A stretch of 64,000 nucleotides of DNA from Streptosporangium violaceochromogenes. Lineage in GTDB: Bacteria > Actinomycetota > Actinomycetes > Streptosporangiales > Streptosporangiaceae. The notes beneath the pieces were generated by a model. It was not told the DNA's origin, ran no database searches, and worked only from the letters and a program-made list of their open reading frames with translations. Made by a program: the position numbers and the translations under genes. Where the stretch lies: the NCBI RefSeq assembly GCF_014654615.1, contig NZ_BNBB01000008.1:178345-242344 (forward strand), in the 5' to 3' direction. Numbering within the stretch: position 1 is the first letter of the stretch; each line of letters starts with the position of its first letter. This document shows, piece by piece, positions 1 through 10,117 of the stretch.

Positions 1-689
<689 letters not shown>

Positions 690-720
690 TTACTCAACCT
701 TTCGGGGTCTCTCATACGGC

Positions 721-1245
721 TTACGCTGTCCGGTCCAGGGCACGGAGGGAGCGGTCGGTGATGGAACGGGCGCCGCGGCCGATGGCCACCATGCCCGACT
801 GGACGAGCTCCTTGATGCCGAAAGGCTCCAGGAGCTTGATGAACGCCTGCAGTTTGTCGGGGGTGCCGGTGACCTCGATGGTCACCGCGTCCGAGGCGAC
901 GTCGACACAGCGCGCCCGGAAGAGGTTGACCAGCTCCAGCACCCCCGAGCGGCTCTCGGCGTCGGCCCGCACCTTGATCAGCGTCAGCTCGCGCTGCACG
1001 GCCTGCGCCGGGTCGAGCTCCACGATCTTCAGCACGTTCACCAGCTTGTTGAGCTGCTTGGTGACCTGTTCGAGGGGAAGGTCCTCGACGTTGACCACGA
1101 TGGTCATCCGCGAGATGTCCCCGTGCTCGGTCGGCCCGACCGCCAGCGAGTCGATGTTGAACCCGCGACGGCTGAACAGCGACGCGACGCGCGCGAGCAC
1201 GCCGGGCTTGTTCTCCACCAGCACGGAGAGCGTGTGCCTGCTCAT
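721..1245 (-). CDS. ilvN: Acetolactate synthase small (regulatory) subunit
   Basis: Regulatory subunit of acetohydroxyacid synthase; it activates the IlvB catalytic subunit and confers feedback inhibition by valine. The 174 residues are the usual length. An N-terminal ACT domain (about residues 3-75) begins HTLSVLVENKPGVLARV and carries the family motif SRRGFNIDSLAVG; a C-terminal ALS_ss domain follows from about residue 85. It sits between ilvB (64-base gap) and ilvC (31-base gap) on the same strand, as is usual in actinobacteria. Confidence 0.96.
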   Translation of the reverse strand: MSRHTLSVLVENKPGVLARVASLFSRRGFNIDSLAVGPTEHGDISRMTIVVNVEDLPLEQVTKQLNKLVNVLKIVELDPAQAVQRELTLIKVRADAESRSGVLELVNLFRARCVDVASDAVTIEVTGTPDKLQAFIKLLEPFGIKELVQSGMVAIGRGARSITDRSLRALDRTA

Positions 1246-1309
1246 GCCTTCCTCCTCGCCTCGCGGCCCGCCGGCCCGCCACCGCTGTCGTCGGTTCGCC
1301 CGCTCACCG

Positions 1310-3046
1310 CTAGTCCTCGCTGTCCCAGACCGGCGCCATGTCGCGCGCGACCTTGATGTCGTCGTTGCTGGTCCCCGCGGCGACCATCGGCCAGACCATG
1401 GCGTCCTCGTGGACGACGAAGTCGATCACGACGGGAACGTCGTTGATCTCCATCGCCTTCTTGATGGTCGCGTCCACGTCCTCGGGACGCTCGCACCGCA
1501 GGCCGACGCAGCCGTACGCCTCGGCCAGCTTCACGAAGTCCGGGATCCGGCGGACGGTCTGCAGGTTGGTGTTGGAGTAACGCCGGTTGTAGAACAGCGT
1601 CTGCCACTGACGGACCATACCGAGGTTACCGTTGTTGATGACCGCGACTTTGATGGGCACCCCCTCGATGGCGCAGGTGGCCAGCTCCTGGTTGGTCATC
1701 TGGAAGCAGCCGTCGCCGTCGACGGCCCAGACCGTGGCCTCGGGCCTTCCCATCTTGGCGCCCATCGCCGCCGGGACCGCGAAGCCCATCGTGCCGGCGC
1801 CGCCGGAGTTGATGAAGGAGCCGGGCCGTTCGTAGCCGATGAACTGGGCGGCCCACATCTGGTGCTGGCCGACGCCCGCGGTGTAGAGGGCGTCCGGGCC
1901 GACGATCGCGCCCAGGCGCTCCATGACGTACTGCGGGGCGATGGAGCCGTCCTCGAACTCGCTGTAGCCCAGGGGGTAGGTCTCGCGGTAACCGTCGAGC
2001 TGCCTCCACCAGTCGGTGTAGTCGCCCCTGCGCTCCTCGTTGCGCATCGCGGCGATCAGCTCGGAGACGACCTCCTTGCAGTCGCCCACGATCGGGACGT
2101 CCGCGTGCCGGTTCTTGGAGATCTCCGCCGGGTCGATGTCGGCGTGGACGACCTTCGCGTGCGGGGCGAACGTGGAGAGCTGGCCGGTGACACGGTCGTC
2201 GAAGCGGACCCCGAGCCCGATGAGCAGGTCGGCCCGCTGCAACGCTCCGACCGCCGGCACCGAGCCGTGCATGCCCGGCATGCCCAGGTGCTGGCGGTGG
2301 CTGTCGGGGAAGGTGCCGCGCGCCATCAGGGTGGTGACGACCGGGATGCCGGTCAGCTCGGCGAACTCCAGCAGCTCGGCCGAGGCGCCGGCCCTGTGCA
2401 CGCCGCCGCCGACGTACAGCACCGGCCGCCGGGACTCGACGATCAGCTTGGTCGCCTCGCGGATCTGCTTGGAGTGGGGCCGGGTCACCGGGCGGTACCC
2501 CGGCAGCTGCATCACCGGCGGCCACCGGAAGGCCGTCTGGGCCGTCAGCGCGTCCTTGGCGATGTCGACCAGCACCGGCCCCGGCCGTCCCGTCGAGGCG
2601 ATGTGGAAGGCCTCGGCGATCGTCCTGGGGATGTCGTCGGGGTTGGTGACCAGGAAGTTGTGCTTGGTGATCGGCATGGTGATGCCGGAGATGTCGGCCT
2701 CCTGGAAGGCGTCGGTGCCGATGGCCTCGCTGGTCACCTGGCCGGTGATCGCGACGATCGGGACCGAGTCCATGTAGGCGTCGGCGATCGGGGTGACCAG
2801 GTTGGTCGCGCCCGGGCCGCTGGTGGCCATGCAGACCCCGACCTTGCCGGTGGCCTGCGCGTAGCCCTGGGCCGCGTGGCCGGCGCCCTGCTCGTGCCGT
2901 ACAAGCACGTGGCGGACCTTGACCGAGTCGTAGAGGGGATCGTAGGCGGGGAGGATGGCGCCGCCCGGAATCCCGAACACGGTGTCGACCCCGACGTTCT
3001 CCAAGGCCCTCACGAGGGCCTGGGCTCCTGTCATCTGTTCGGTCAT
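1310..3046 (-). CDS. ilvB: Acetolactate synthase large (catalytic) subunit
   Basis: Thiamine-diphosphate enzyme making acetolactate or acetohydroxybutyrate from pyruvate, the first committed step to valine, leucine and isoleucine. About 578 residues. The ThDP glutamate is in [14 protein letters not shown] (near residue 52), and the C-terminal cofactor motif is [16 protein letters not shown] with downstream [13 protein letters not shown] chose ATG 3046 because AAGGA lies eight bases upstream and [16 protein letters not shown] starts at the expected domain edge; a longer frame to 3097 would run into the attenuator hairpin. Expression is probably attenuated by the leader at 3084-3196. Confidence 0.96.
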   Translation of the reverse strand: MTEQMTGAQALVRALENVGVDTVFGIPGGAILPAYDPLYDSVKVRHVLVRHEQGAGHAAQGYAQATGKVGVCMATSGPGATNLVTPIADAYMDSVPIVAITGQVTSEAIGTDAFQEADISGITMPITKHNFLVTNPDDIPRTIAEAFHIASTGRPGPVLVDIAKDALTAQTAFRWPPVMQLPGYRPVTRPHSKQIREATKLIVESRRPVLYVGGGVHRAGASAELLEFAELTGIPVVTTLMARGTFPDSHRQHLGMPGMHGSVPAVGALQRADLLIGLGVRFDDRVTGQLSTFAPHAKVVHADIDPAEISKNRHADVPIVGDCKEVVSELIAAMRNEERRGDYTDWWRQLDGYRETYPLGYSEFEDGSIAPQYVMERLGAIVGPDALYTAGVGQHQMWAAQFIGYERPGSFINSGGAGTMGFAVPAAMGAKMGRPEATVWAVDGDGCFQMTNQELATCAIEGVPIKVAVINNGNLGMVRQWQTLFYNRRYSNTNLQTVRRIPDFVKLAEAYGCVGLRCERPEDVDATIKKAMEINDVPVVIDFVVHEDAMVWPMVAAGTSNDDIKVARDMAPVWDSED

Positions 3047-3083
3047 CGGCTCGTTCCTTGTGTGGCTGAGCATTTCACGGCAT

Positions 3084-3110
3084 AAAAAATGCCCCATCCC
3101 GCCGGGATGG
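3084..3110 (-). terminator. ilvB attenuator: intrinsic terminator hairpin
   Basis: Read on the minus strand, CCATCCC, a 3-base loop and GGGATGG form a 7-bp stem, followed by GGCATTTTTTAT with an unbroken run of six T. It lies between the leader peptide stop and the ilvB start, exactly where a transcription attenuator belongs. An upstream GC-rich inverted pair (GGCGCGC / GCGCGCC, across the end of the leader ORF) could form the competing or pause structure. Confidence 0.85.
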
Positions 3111-3145
3111 CGGAGCTGGGGCGGCGCGCAGGTCGGAGTGCTTCG

Positions 3146-3196
3146 CTATCGGCCCGCGCGCCGGCGAAGTACTACGAGAATCCCACGGTGATGCAT
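3146..3196 (-). CDS. ilvB leader peptide (16 aa, branched-chain codon run)
   Basis: A short ORF encoding MHHRGILVVLRRRAGR, with five consecutive regulatory codons Ile-Leu-Val-Val-Leu, ends about 35 bases before the terminator stem ahead of ilvB. This is the classic design of a branched-chain amino acid attenuator: ribosome stalling at scarce charged tRNA prevents the terminator from forming. A possible promoter (TTGACG at 3232-3227 and CATGGT at 3208-3203, spacer 18) would place transcription start at or next to the ATG, so the leader may be read from a leaderless mRNA; that part is inference. Confidence 0.85.
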   Translation of the reverse strand: MHHRGILVVLRRRAGR

Positions 3197-3202
3197 GGAT
3201 CC

Positions 3203-3232
3203 ACCATGGCCGAAGGAGCGGTCCCACGTCAA
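3203..3232 (-). promoter_or_regulatory. Candidate ilvB leader promoter
   Basis: On the minus strand TTGACG (3232-3227) is followed after 18 bases by CATGGT (3208-3203). The -35 match is good and the -10 match weak. The start of transcription would fall at about 3196, the A of the leader-peptide ATG. Confidence 0.4.
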
Positions 3233-3341
3233 ATTCATGGGACGGAGGTCTCAGAAATCGAGACGTCGCCCTCCGGCGGCGCCCGTACCCGGAAGCACCG
3301 CCCGAAACCCCGGGCGGACGCCCGCGCGGACGCGCGGGGTG

Positions 3342-6017
3342 TCAGACGGCGCTCGGCAGGTTGGAGCGGCTGGTGCGCATGAGCGTGTCGACCCCCCGGG
3401 CGGCCATCGGCCGCGCCACCAGGAAACCCTGACCCCGGGTGCAGCCCATCTCGCGCAGCAGTTCCAGCTGCTCGGGCCGCTCGATGCCCTCGGCGACCAC
3501 GACCAGCCCCAGGTCGTGGCCGAGCCGGACGATCGTGCGGGTCAGCAGGGTCAGGGTCTCGTCGCGCCCGAGACCGGAGACGAACGACGGGTCGATCTTG
3601 ATCATGTCCACCGGGAGCTGCCGCAGGAAGGCCAGCGAGGCGTAGCCGGTGCCGAAGTCGTCGATGGCCAGCCGTACCCCGAGCTCACGCAGCTCCGACA
3701 GCCGGGCGACGGTCTCCTCGGCGTCCTCGACCAGCATCTCCTCGATGACCTCAAGGGTCAGTGCGCTGGGCGGAAGACCGCTCTCGGCGAGCGCGGACTC
3801 CACGCTCTCCACGAACCGCGGCGCCATGATCTGCCGGGCCGAGAGATTCAGGGAGAGCCCGATCTCCCAGGAGGAGGCACGCCAGGCGGCCACCTCACGG
3901 CACGCCTGCTGAAGGATCCACTCGCTCAGCGGGACGATCAGCCCGGTGTCCTCCGCCGGGCCCAGGAACTGCTCCGGCGGCACGAACTCACCCCCCCGCC
4001 ACCAGCGCACCAGCGCCTCCACGGCGGTGACGCGCGAGGTGGCCAGGTCCACCACCGGCTGGTACTCGATCGCGAACTGGTCTTCCAGCAGCGCCCGCTG
4101 CAGGTCGGCGGCGAGCTCCAGGCGGCGCACCACGTCGGCGTGCATGTGCGCGGCGAACACCTCGACCCGGCGCCCGCCGAGCTCCTTGGCCCGCGCCATC
4201 GCCACGTCGGCGTTGCGGATCAGGTCGCCCGAGGACACGTCGTCGTCGGCGAAGGCCACCCCCACGCTCGCGGTCAGCGCGATGTCCCGGTCGGCCACCC
4301 GGAACGGCTCGGAGGAGACCGTGCGGACCAGCCGCTCGGCCAGGTCCACCGCCGTCTGGGCGTCGGCCGCCGTCTCCAGCAGCACCGCGAACTCGTCGCC
4401 GCCCCAGCGGGCCAGGGTGTCGTCGATCCGTACGGCGGCGCGCAGCCTGCGGGCCGCCTGGCCGAGGAGGTAGTCGCCGCTGGCGTGGCCGACCGAGTCG
4501 TTGACCGCGGTGAAGCCGTCCAGGTCCAGGAAGACCACGGCGGCGCTGCTGACGCCGGGGCGGGCGAGCACCTCCCGGGTGCGCTCCTCGAAGTAGGAGC
4601 GGTTGGGCAGGCCGGTGACGCCGTCGTGGAAGGTCAGGTGGGCGACCTGGTTGCGCAGGGCCTCCTGGCCGCTGACGTCGCGGGTGGTCACCAGCACGAG
4701 GTTCTCCCCGCGCAGCTGGCGGGTCGCCACCGACTCGGTGGGTCTCCAGGTGCCGTCGGCCGCCCGGACCCTGCAGGCGACCCGGCAGGTGCCGGGCCCC
4801 TCCCCGGGCTCCTCCTCCAGGCTCAGCGCGCGCAGCGCCGCCTGGATCCCGGGGACGTCCTCGGGGTGGATGTAGTCGAAGACCTTCCCGCCGACCAGTT
4901 CGTCCGGGCGGTAGCCGTAAGTGATCTCGACGCCGTCCCCGATCTCCCGCACCACGCCGTCGTAGTCGCACAGCAGGACCACGTCGCCGGTGCTCTCGGC
5001 CAGGTGGTGGAGCTGCCGCTCGCCGAGATCCATCAGGCGGCGCAGGCGGCCGCTCTCCATCAGCGCCGCGAACAGCCGCACCACCAGGACGGCGACGACC
5101 GAGGCCGACACCAGGGCGGGGACGGCGGCCGGCCCCTCCAGCCCGCCGGGGACGTCCGGGCCGCCGAGCAGGCGCAGGAGCATCACGGCGGCGGCCACGA
5201 CCACCAGGATCAGGGGGATCGCCGCGAACGGCCACGAGGGGGCGTGGCCGCCGTCCCGGCTGCCGGAGGAACGGGTGAAACGGGCGAAGCGGGGGCTCCA
5301 GGCGGCCACCGCCAGCAACAGGAAGGCCGCGCACACCGGCCACACGCCGCCGGGGCCGGGGGCCTCGCCGGTCAGCCGGGCCAGCGCGGTGACCGTCTCG
5401 GAGACGGTGACGGCGGCCGGCACGACCGGTGCCACCAGCCCGACGGGCCGGGCCGACCTGCGCGGCGGCAGCACGGCGGGGGCGACGGCGCAGGTGAGGA
5501 TCAGGCAGAACAGCGGCGGGGCGAGGGTGATCGCGAAGGTGGCGGGATCACCGGCCTCCCGGTAGGCCGGGCCCAGCAGCAGGACCCAGCCGACGAGGAA
5601 GAGCGAGGCGGCGCACAGGTAGGCGTCGGCGAGGTCGCGCAGCAGTGCCCGCCCCTGCGCCGGCCGGGCCGCGCACAGGCCGGCGCCGACGGCGAGCATG
5701 GCCATCCCGGCGAGCAGGACGAGGTCGGCGAAGGTCACCACGAACGGCGTGCCGTCGGCGAGCGGGCGCACGCCGACCCCGACCAGCCAGGTGACCGAGC
5801 CGCCGGCCAGCCACCTCCAGGCCAGCGCGCAGCGCCGGTCGGTTCCGTTCCGGGCGGCGGCGAACAGCGAGACCGCGGCGACGGCGGCGGCGCAGACCCC
5901 CGCCATCGCCTCGACGAGCACGCCGGAGGCACCATTGCGAAAGGCGGCAACGAGCCCCACCGCGGCCGTCACGGCGGCGATGGTCAGCGCTACCCGGGGG
6001 TCACGCCAGGGGATCAA
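3342..6017 (-). CDS. Membrane-anchored PAS-GGDEF-EAL cyclic-di-GMP enzyme
   Basis: Predicted to make and/or break cyclic di-GMP at the membrane. About 891 residues: eight to ten hydrophobic segments in roughly the first 315, a PAS domain (about 325-450), a GGDEF domain with ARWGGDEFAVLLE preceded by an RIDD inhibitory I-site, then an EAL domain with VEALVRW, NLSARQ, LEVIEE, AIDDFGTGYASL, DMIKIDPSFV, AEGIE and GFLVARPM. All expected catalytic motifs look intact for both activities. The start is uncertain: the first available codon is TTG at 6017, with AGG about nine bases upstream, and GTG codons slightly downstream are alternatives. It ends 145 bases from the ilvB leader peptide and is followed on the same strand by that operon. 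Confidence 0.9.
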   Translation of the reverse strand: MIPWRDPRVALTIAAVTAAVGLVAAFRNGASGVLVEAMAGVCAAAVAAVSLFAAARNGTDRRCALAWRWLAGGSVTWLVGVGVRPLADGTPFVVTFADLVLLAGMAMLAVGAGLCAARPAQGRALLRDLADAYLCAASLFLVGWVLLLGPAYREAGDPATFAITLAPPLFCLILTCAVAPAVLPPRRSARPVGLVAPVVPAAVTVSETVTALARLTGEAPGPGGVWPVCAAFLLLAVAAWSPRFARFTRSSGSRDGGHAPSWPFAAIPLILVVVAAAVMLLRLLGGPDVPGGLEGPAAVPALVSASVVAVLVVRLFAALMESGRLRRLMDLGERQLHHLAESTGDVVLLCDYDGVVREIGDGVEITYGYRPDELVGGKVFDYIHPEDVPGIQAALRALSLEEEPGEGPGTCRVACRVRAADGTWRPTESVATRQLRGENLVLVTTRDVSGQEALRNQVAHLTFHDGVTGLPNRSYFEERTREVLARPGVSSAAVVFLDLDGFTAVNDSVGHASGDYLLGQAARRLRAAVRIDDTLARWGGDEFAVLLETAADAQTAVDLAERLVRTVSSEPFRVADRDIALTASVGVAFADDDVSSGDLIRNADVAMARAKELGGRRVEVFAAHMHADVVRRLELAADLQRALLEDQFAIEYQPVVDLATSRVTAVEALVRWWRGGEFVPPEQFLGPAEDTGLIVPLSEWILQQACREVAAWRASSWEIGLSLNLSARQIMAPRFVESVESALAESGLPPSALTLEVIEEMLVEDAEETVARLSELRELGVRLAIDDFGTGYASLAFLRQLPVDMIKIDPSFVSGLGRDETLTLLTRTIVRLGHDLGLVVVAEGIERPEQLELLREMGCTRGQGFLVARPMAARGVDTLMRTSRSNLPSAV

Positions 6018-6284
6018 TGTCGTCTGCCTATCCGGTGTCGGTTCGTCTCGCGCCCGCAGCGTTCCTTTTCTCGCTGCGCTCGCGTTGCCGTCGTGAACGC
6101 GTCGTCTCTGGCTGTCCTTGGCGTCCGCGGCGGCACACGGTCAGTGTGTGGCCTCCGGTCGGCGCCGGTGGTGACAACATCGTCGTCGTCACCGATCTGA
6201 TAACCGTGCAAGCGATTGGGTCGCAGTAGTTCACCGTACGCAGCAGAGGTCACGAGGCAGCCACGGTCAGGATTCCTTTCCCGG

Positions 6285-7193
6285 TCAGTACGGACCGGTG
6301 ATCACGTTTTTAAGCGGCTCCCCCGCCAGGTGGCGCAGGAGCTGCGAGCGGAGAAGCCGCAGCACGCGCCGCGCCGAGGCCGGGGTGCTGCCGGCGACGT
6401 GCGGGGTGATGAAGACCCCGGGGGCCGTCCAGAGCGGGTGGCCCGCGGGCAGCGGTTCGGGGTCGGTGACGTCCAGCGCCGCCGAAAGGCGTCCCGCGCG
6501 CAGTTCGGCGACGAGCGCGCCGGTGTCCACCACCCCTCCCCTGGCGGCGTTCACCAGCAGGGCGCCGTCCTTCATCGCGGCCAGGAAGCCCGCGTCCACC
6601 ATTCCGGTGGTCTCCGGGGTGGACGGCACCAGAAGCACCACCACGTCCGCCAGGGGCAGCAGGCCCGGCAGCTCGTCCATGCCGTGGACGTTCTCCCGCG
6701 CGGTCCGCGCCACCCGCAGGACGTCCACCTCAAAGCCCTCCAGCCGCGCCTCCAGTGCCCGGCCGATCGAGCCGTGGCCCACGATCAGCACCGTGGAGTC
6801 GGCCAGCACGCCGGTGTGGTGGTAGGTCCACTCGCCCGCCCGCTGCGCGGCGGCGAACCCGGGAAACTCGCGCAGCACCGCGATCATGGCCCCCACCGCC
6901 CACTCGGCGGTGCCCGCGTCGTGCACGCCCCGCGCGTTGCACAGCACGACGCCCTCGGGAAGGTACGGCCGGTAGGCGTCCACCCCGGCGGTGACGGTCT
7001 GCAGCAGCCGCAGGCGGGACATCCCGGCGAGCAGGCCGGCGACCCCCGCGACCGGCATCAGGGGCGGAACCCAGACCTCGACCTCCTCGGCCCCCTCGGG
7101 AAGGGGCCCTGTGCCGTCGTAGACGACGCACTCCACATCGGGCAGATCGCTGAGGACGTCGGCGGCGGCCTTGGAGGGGACCCAGATTTTCAT
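6285..7193 (-). CDS. D-2-hydroxyacid dehydrogenase (NAD(P)-binding)
   Basis: Member of the D-isomer-specific 2-hydroxyacid dehydrogenase family (about 302 residues). The Rossmann motif is LIVGHGSIGRALEARL near residue 140. The catalytic triad is visible: Arg in NAARGGVVD, Glu in DVTDPEPLP and His in ITPHVAGSTP. The substrate cannot be told; glyoxylate or hydroxypyruvate reductase-like and phosphoglycerate-dehydrogenase-like members share these motifs, but the short length and absence of an ACT/ASB tail argue against SerA. The frame is open to 7433, but MKIWVPSK at 7193 is the natural beta-strand start and avoids overlap with the next gene. Confidence 0.88.
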   Translation of the reverse strand: MKIWVPSKAAADVLSDLPDVECVVYDGTGPLPEGAEEVEVWVPPLMPVAGVAGLLAGMSRLRLLQTVTAGVDAYRPYLPEGVVLCNARGVHDAGTAEWAVGAMIAVLREFPGFAAAQRAGEWTYHHTGVLADSTVLIVGHGSIGRALEARLEGFEVDVLRVARTARENVHGMDELPGLLPLADVVVLLVPSTPETTGMVDAGFLAAMKDGALLVNAARGGVVDTGALVAELRAGRLSAALDVTDPEPLPAGHPLWTAPGVFITPHVAGSTPASARRVLRLLRSQLLRHLAGEPLKNVITGPY

Positions 7194-7234
7194 GGCCGCA
7201 TTATCCCGCCGGCGACCGGCCGGCACGGCCGGGG

Positions 7235-9391
7235 CTACTCCTCGTCGCCGGGGACGACGGGGGGCGTGGTGGAGGTCGTCGTGGGGGTCGTGGCGGGGTT
7301 CGAGACGCACTTGAGGTCGGTCTCGGGCCGGTAGACGGTCTTCTTCGTCTCCCGCCTGACCTCCCTGCCGCCCTGCCTGAAGACCCGGGTCACGTCGATG
7401 GTGAACCCCTGCTGGCCGGTCATCGGGATGCACCCGGGGCCGGCGGCGGTCGCGCGCGTGAAGGGCGTGACGTCGTAGCGCGGCGAGGAGATCGACTCGA
7501 TGTCGTAGCGCTTGGTGCTCCAGAAGGCGACCGTGACCCCGCCGCCGCTGGTGGAGGTCTTCACCAGCACGCCGTACTTGGAGTCGTTCCTCCAGCGGAA
7601 GTCCGGTTCGGGCCAGGAGACCGTCGACTCGCGGCCGGCCGGGTAACGCGAGATGTAGAACTCGTGCGCCACGTGCTGGACGTCCTCCAGGCCGCCGAAG
7701 AACACCGCGTTGTACATGGTGGTGACGAACTGGGAGATACCCCCGCCCACCGAGTCGACCAGCCGGCCACCCTGGATCATGGGGGCGGGGACGAAGCCCC
7801 GGGCGGTGTCGCGCCGGCCGATGACGCCGTTGAGCGAGAAGGTCTCCCCCGGCAGGACCAGGTGACCGTCCAGGATCCGGGCGAGGGTGCGGATGTTGGT
7901 CACCCGGGGCGGGCAGCAGTCGTACGGCGTGGTGAACTCGCTGATCTTCTCCTTGACGCCGAGCCCGCGCGCCTGCGCGTCGGACAGCCGGGGGCGGACG
8001 GTGGTGAGGGTGACCGGGATCGTGCGGCCGCCTCCCTCACTGATCACCCGGGCCACGGCCTGGGCGAGCCCGGCGCGGTCGATGCCCCTGCCCCGGCGGC
8101 CGGGCACCAGCCTCGGCCTGCCCGCCACGATCTCGAAGGTGGGCTCCCGGGGGGCGAGCGCCTGGTCCACCAGCCTCTTCTCCGCGACGGTCAGGGCCTT
8201 GGCGGCGTCGAACTCCGGACGCATGCCGCCGGTGCCGTCGGGGACGAAGGACAGATGGGCGGCGAGGGTCCCCACCGGGATCGGGACCCGTCTGCCCGCG
8301 TGGGTGAGGGTGATCGGCCCGGACAGGGCCTTGCCCGCCCTGGCCGCGGTCTGCCGGACCGTGTCGGCCGTGACCTTGGGTTTGATCACCGAGACCGGAA
8401 GGTCGACCTCGGCCCCGGGGCTGAGGAAGGCGTCGGCGATGGCCTCGGCCGCGCTCTCCTCCTCAAGGGCCAGGCCGTCGCGCGGGATGACGGCCACCGG
8501 CCTGGTCCCCTTGAAGACGACCGCGCCCTCGCGGACCCTGCGGTCGATCTTCTTGGCCAGCGCCTCGACGGTGGCGCCCATGAGCTCTGTGTCCACCGAG
8601 ACCTTGGGGCTCAGCTCGGTGGTACCGGTCAGCGCCCGCCAGACCTCCGCCGGGGCGGGGAAATCGCTGGGCGCCTGCTCGATGGTGGCGACGACGTCGA
8701 ACTCCAGGCCGGCCCGCGACGGGTCGAGGGCGTACTTCTCGCCCGCGGCGCGCAGGACCATCTTCCTGTCCTCGTCGCCCGCCAGGCGTTCCCTGAGCCG
8801 GTCGGCCGCCTCGGTCGCCGTCAGCCCGCCGATGTCGACGCCGTTGACGCGGGTGCCCGGCAGCATCTTGCCGGACATGACGATCGCCGGGATCGTGTAG
8901 ACGAGGCCCGCGGCCAGAAGCAGGAGCAGCAGGGTCAGAAGGACTCTGCGGCCCCGGTGCGGGACGGGGTCGTCGTACGAGGGCGGCTGGAGTCCTGGCG
9001 CGCCACCCGAGCCGGCTGTGCCGCCCGGGCCGTTCACGCCGCTCATGCCGTACGGTGGCCCGTCGCCCGACGGCCGGCGCTGCGGGGGGCGCTGGACGGG
9101 GGCGGGCATCTTCCAGGGCTGGGGCGGCGCGGTCAGGGGGGGCAGGCTGCTCGTCCCGGAGCCCGGCATGACCGGCCGGTTCGCTCCCGGGGAGCCCATG
9201 ATGTCGGGCGAGACGCCCGGCGGAAGGCGTGACCCGCCCCGGGCCCGCCGGCCGGGAGGGAGGTTGGGGTCGCGGGCGCCCGGCCTCACCGGCAGGGAGG
9301 GAAGGGACACGGCCGCGAAGGGGTCCGTCGGCGGGTCCGGCTCTTCGGGACCCGGCGCCGCTTCCGGCTCTCCCTGTCTCTCAGCTTCCAC
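7235..9391 (-). CDS. VanW-family membrane-anchored surface protein
   Basis: About 718 residues. The first 140 or so are proline/glycine-rich and cytoplasmic, then a single transmembrane helix (VLLTLLLLLLAAGLVYTIPA) is followed by a large extracellular part. That part holds two related putative peptidoglycan-binding (YoaR-type) regions, a VanW domain (CCPPRVTNIRTLARILDG and MIQGGRLVDSVGGGISQFVT are typical), a G5-like beta segment near residues 650-690, and a Thr/Pro-rich tail. VanW proteins occur beside vancomycin-resistance genes, but most copies, like this one, stand alone with unknown cell-wall roles. I prefer GTG 9391, which has AGGG upstream, over TTG 9400. Confidence 0.85.
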   Translation of the reverse strand: MEAERQGEPEAAPGPEEPDPPTDPFAAVSLPSLPVRPGARDPNLPPGRRARGGSRLPPGVSPDIMGSPGANRPVMPGSGTSSLPPLTAPPQPWKMPAPVQRPPQRRPSGDGPPYGMSGVNGPGGTAGSGGAPGLQPPSYDDPVPHRGRRVLLTLLLLLLAAGLVYTIPAIVMSGKMLPGTRVNGVDIGGLTATEAADRLRERLAGDEDRKMVLRAAGEKYALDPSRAGLEFDVVATIEQAPSDFPAPAEVWRALTGTTELSPKVSVDTELMGATVEALAKKIDRRVREGAVVFKGTRPVAVIPRDGLALEEESAAEAIADAFLSPGAEVDLPVSVIKPKVTADTVRQTAARAGKALSGPITLTHAGRRVPIPVGTLAAHLSFVPDGTGGMRPEFDAAKALTVAEKRLVDQALAPREPTFEIVAGRPRLVPGRRGRGIDRAGLAQAVARVISEGGGRTIPVTLTTVRPRLSDAQARGLGVKEKISEFTTPYDCCPPRVTNIRTLARILDGHLVLPGETFSLNGVIGRRDTARGFVPAPMIQGGRLVDSVGGGISQFVTTMYNAVFFGGLEDVQHVAHEFYISRYPAGRESTVSWPEPDFRWRNDSKYGVLVKTSTSGGGVTVAFWSTKRYDIESISSPRYDVTPFTRATAAGPGCIPMTGQQGFTIDVTRVFRQGGREVRRETKKTVYRPETDLKCVSNPATTPTTTSTTPPVVPGDEE

Positions 9392-9445
9392 CTCTGGCAA
9401 CCCTAAACCACAACCCTCAGTAGCGGTCCGTAAAGAAGTAATAAA

Positions 9446-10117
9446 TCAGCCTGTCCATCTGTAGCGATGCTCAGGTCTGCCCGCGGTGCCGTACCGGGGA
9501 CGGAGCTCGGCCTGGCCGGTCGCGCAGAGATGCTCCAGGTAGCGGCGCGCGCTGACCCGGGAGAGGCCGGTGAGCACCGCCGCCTCCGCCGCGGACACGT
9601 CGCTGTCGGTCTCCTTGAGGGCTTCGGCGACCAGGGCGCAGGTGGTGGTGGACAGCCCCTTGGGCAGCGGCGGCGGCCCTCCCTTGCCCGCGCCGAAGAG
9701 CCGGTCCACCTCGTCCTGGCGGACCTCGAACCCGATCGCGGAGAGCTGCCTGCGGATCTCCGCGTACTGTTCCAGGCGCTCGGTGAGCGCCTCGGCGGTG
9801 AACGGCTTGATCAGGTAGTTCACCGCGCCGCCGCGCATGGCCGCGCGGATGGTGGTCACGTCGCGCGCGGCGGTGATCAGCAGGATGTCGACCGGGCGGG
9901 ACCCCCCTCTGAGCGTGGTGAGCACATCGAGTCCAGACATGTCCGGCAGGTAGATGTCGAGCAGCACCAGGTCCGGCCGGTGCTCGGCCACCGCCGTGAC
10001 CGCCGCCTGCCCGGTGTGAACCGCGCCGACCACCGTGAACCCGGGGACCCGCGCCACGTAGCCGCTGTGAATCCTGGCCACCATGAAGTCGTCGTCCACG
10101 ACCAGCGCCCGGATCAT
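9446..10117 (-). CDS. CitB/DcuR-type response regulator
   Basis: About 223 residues. The receiver domain starts MIRALVVDDDFMVARIHSGY, with the phosphoacceptor Asp in VLLDIYLPDMSG and the conserved Lys in YLIKPF. A C-terminal DNA-binding region (VSAAEAAVLTGLSRVSARRYLEHL) is the helix-turn-helix typical of CitB/DcuR regulators. ATG 10117 has GGAGG seven bases upstream and overlaps the kinase stop by four bases, so the pair is translationally coupled. By context it should control the divergent tctCBA transporter genes in response to di- or tricarboxylates. Confidence 0.93.
   Translation of the reverse strand: MIRALVVDDDFMVARIHSGYVARVPGFTVVGAVHTGQAAVTAVAEHRPDLVLLDIYLPDMSGLDVLTTLRGGSRPVDILLITAARDVTTIRAAMRGGAVNYLIKPFTAEALTERLEQYAEIRRQLSAIGFEVRQDEVDRLFGAGKGGPPPLPKGLSTTTCALVAEALKETDSDVSAAEAAVLTGLSRVSARRYLEHLCATGQAELRPRYGTAGRPEHRYRWTG

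Noticed and set aside
3195..6200. A plus-strand frame of about 1000 codons opposite the first GGDEF-EAL gene.
   Set aside because: Composition is His/Arg/Gly/Asp-rich as expected of an antisense frame in GC-rich DNA; the minus strand carries complete GGDEF and EAL motifs.
6018..6284. Small frames in the gap between the hydroxyacid dehydrogenase and the GGDEF-EAL gene.
   Set aside because: Both-strand frames are short, lack ribosome sites and look random; the gap is best read as the GGDEF-EAL promoter region, with a GGTGAC/GTCACC inverted pair near 6170-6195 of unknown meaning.
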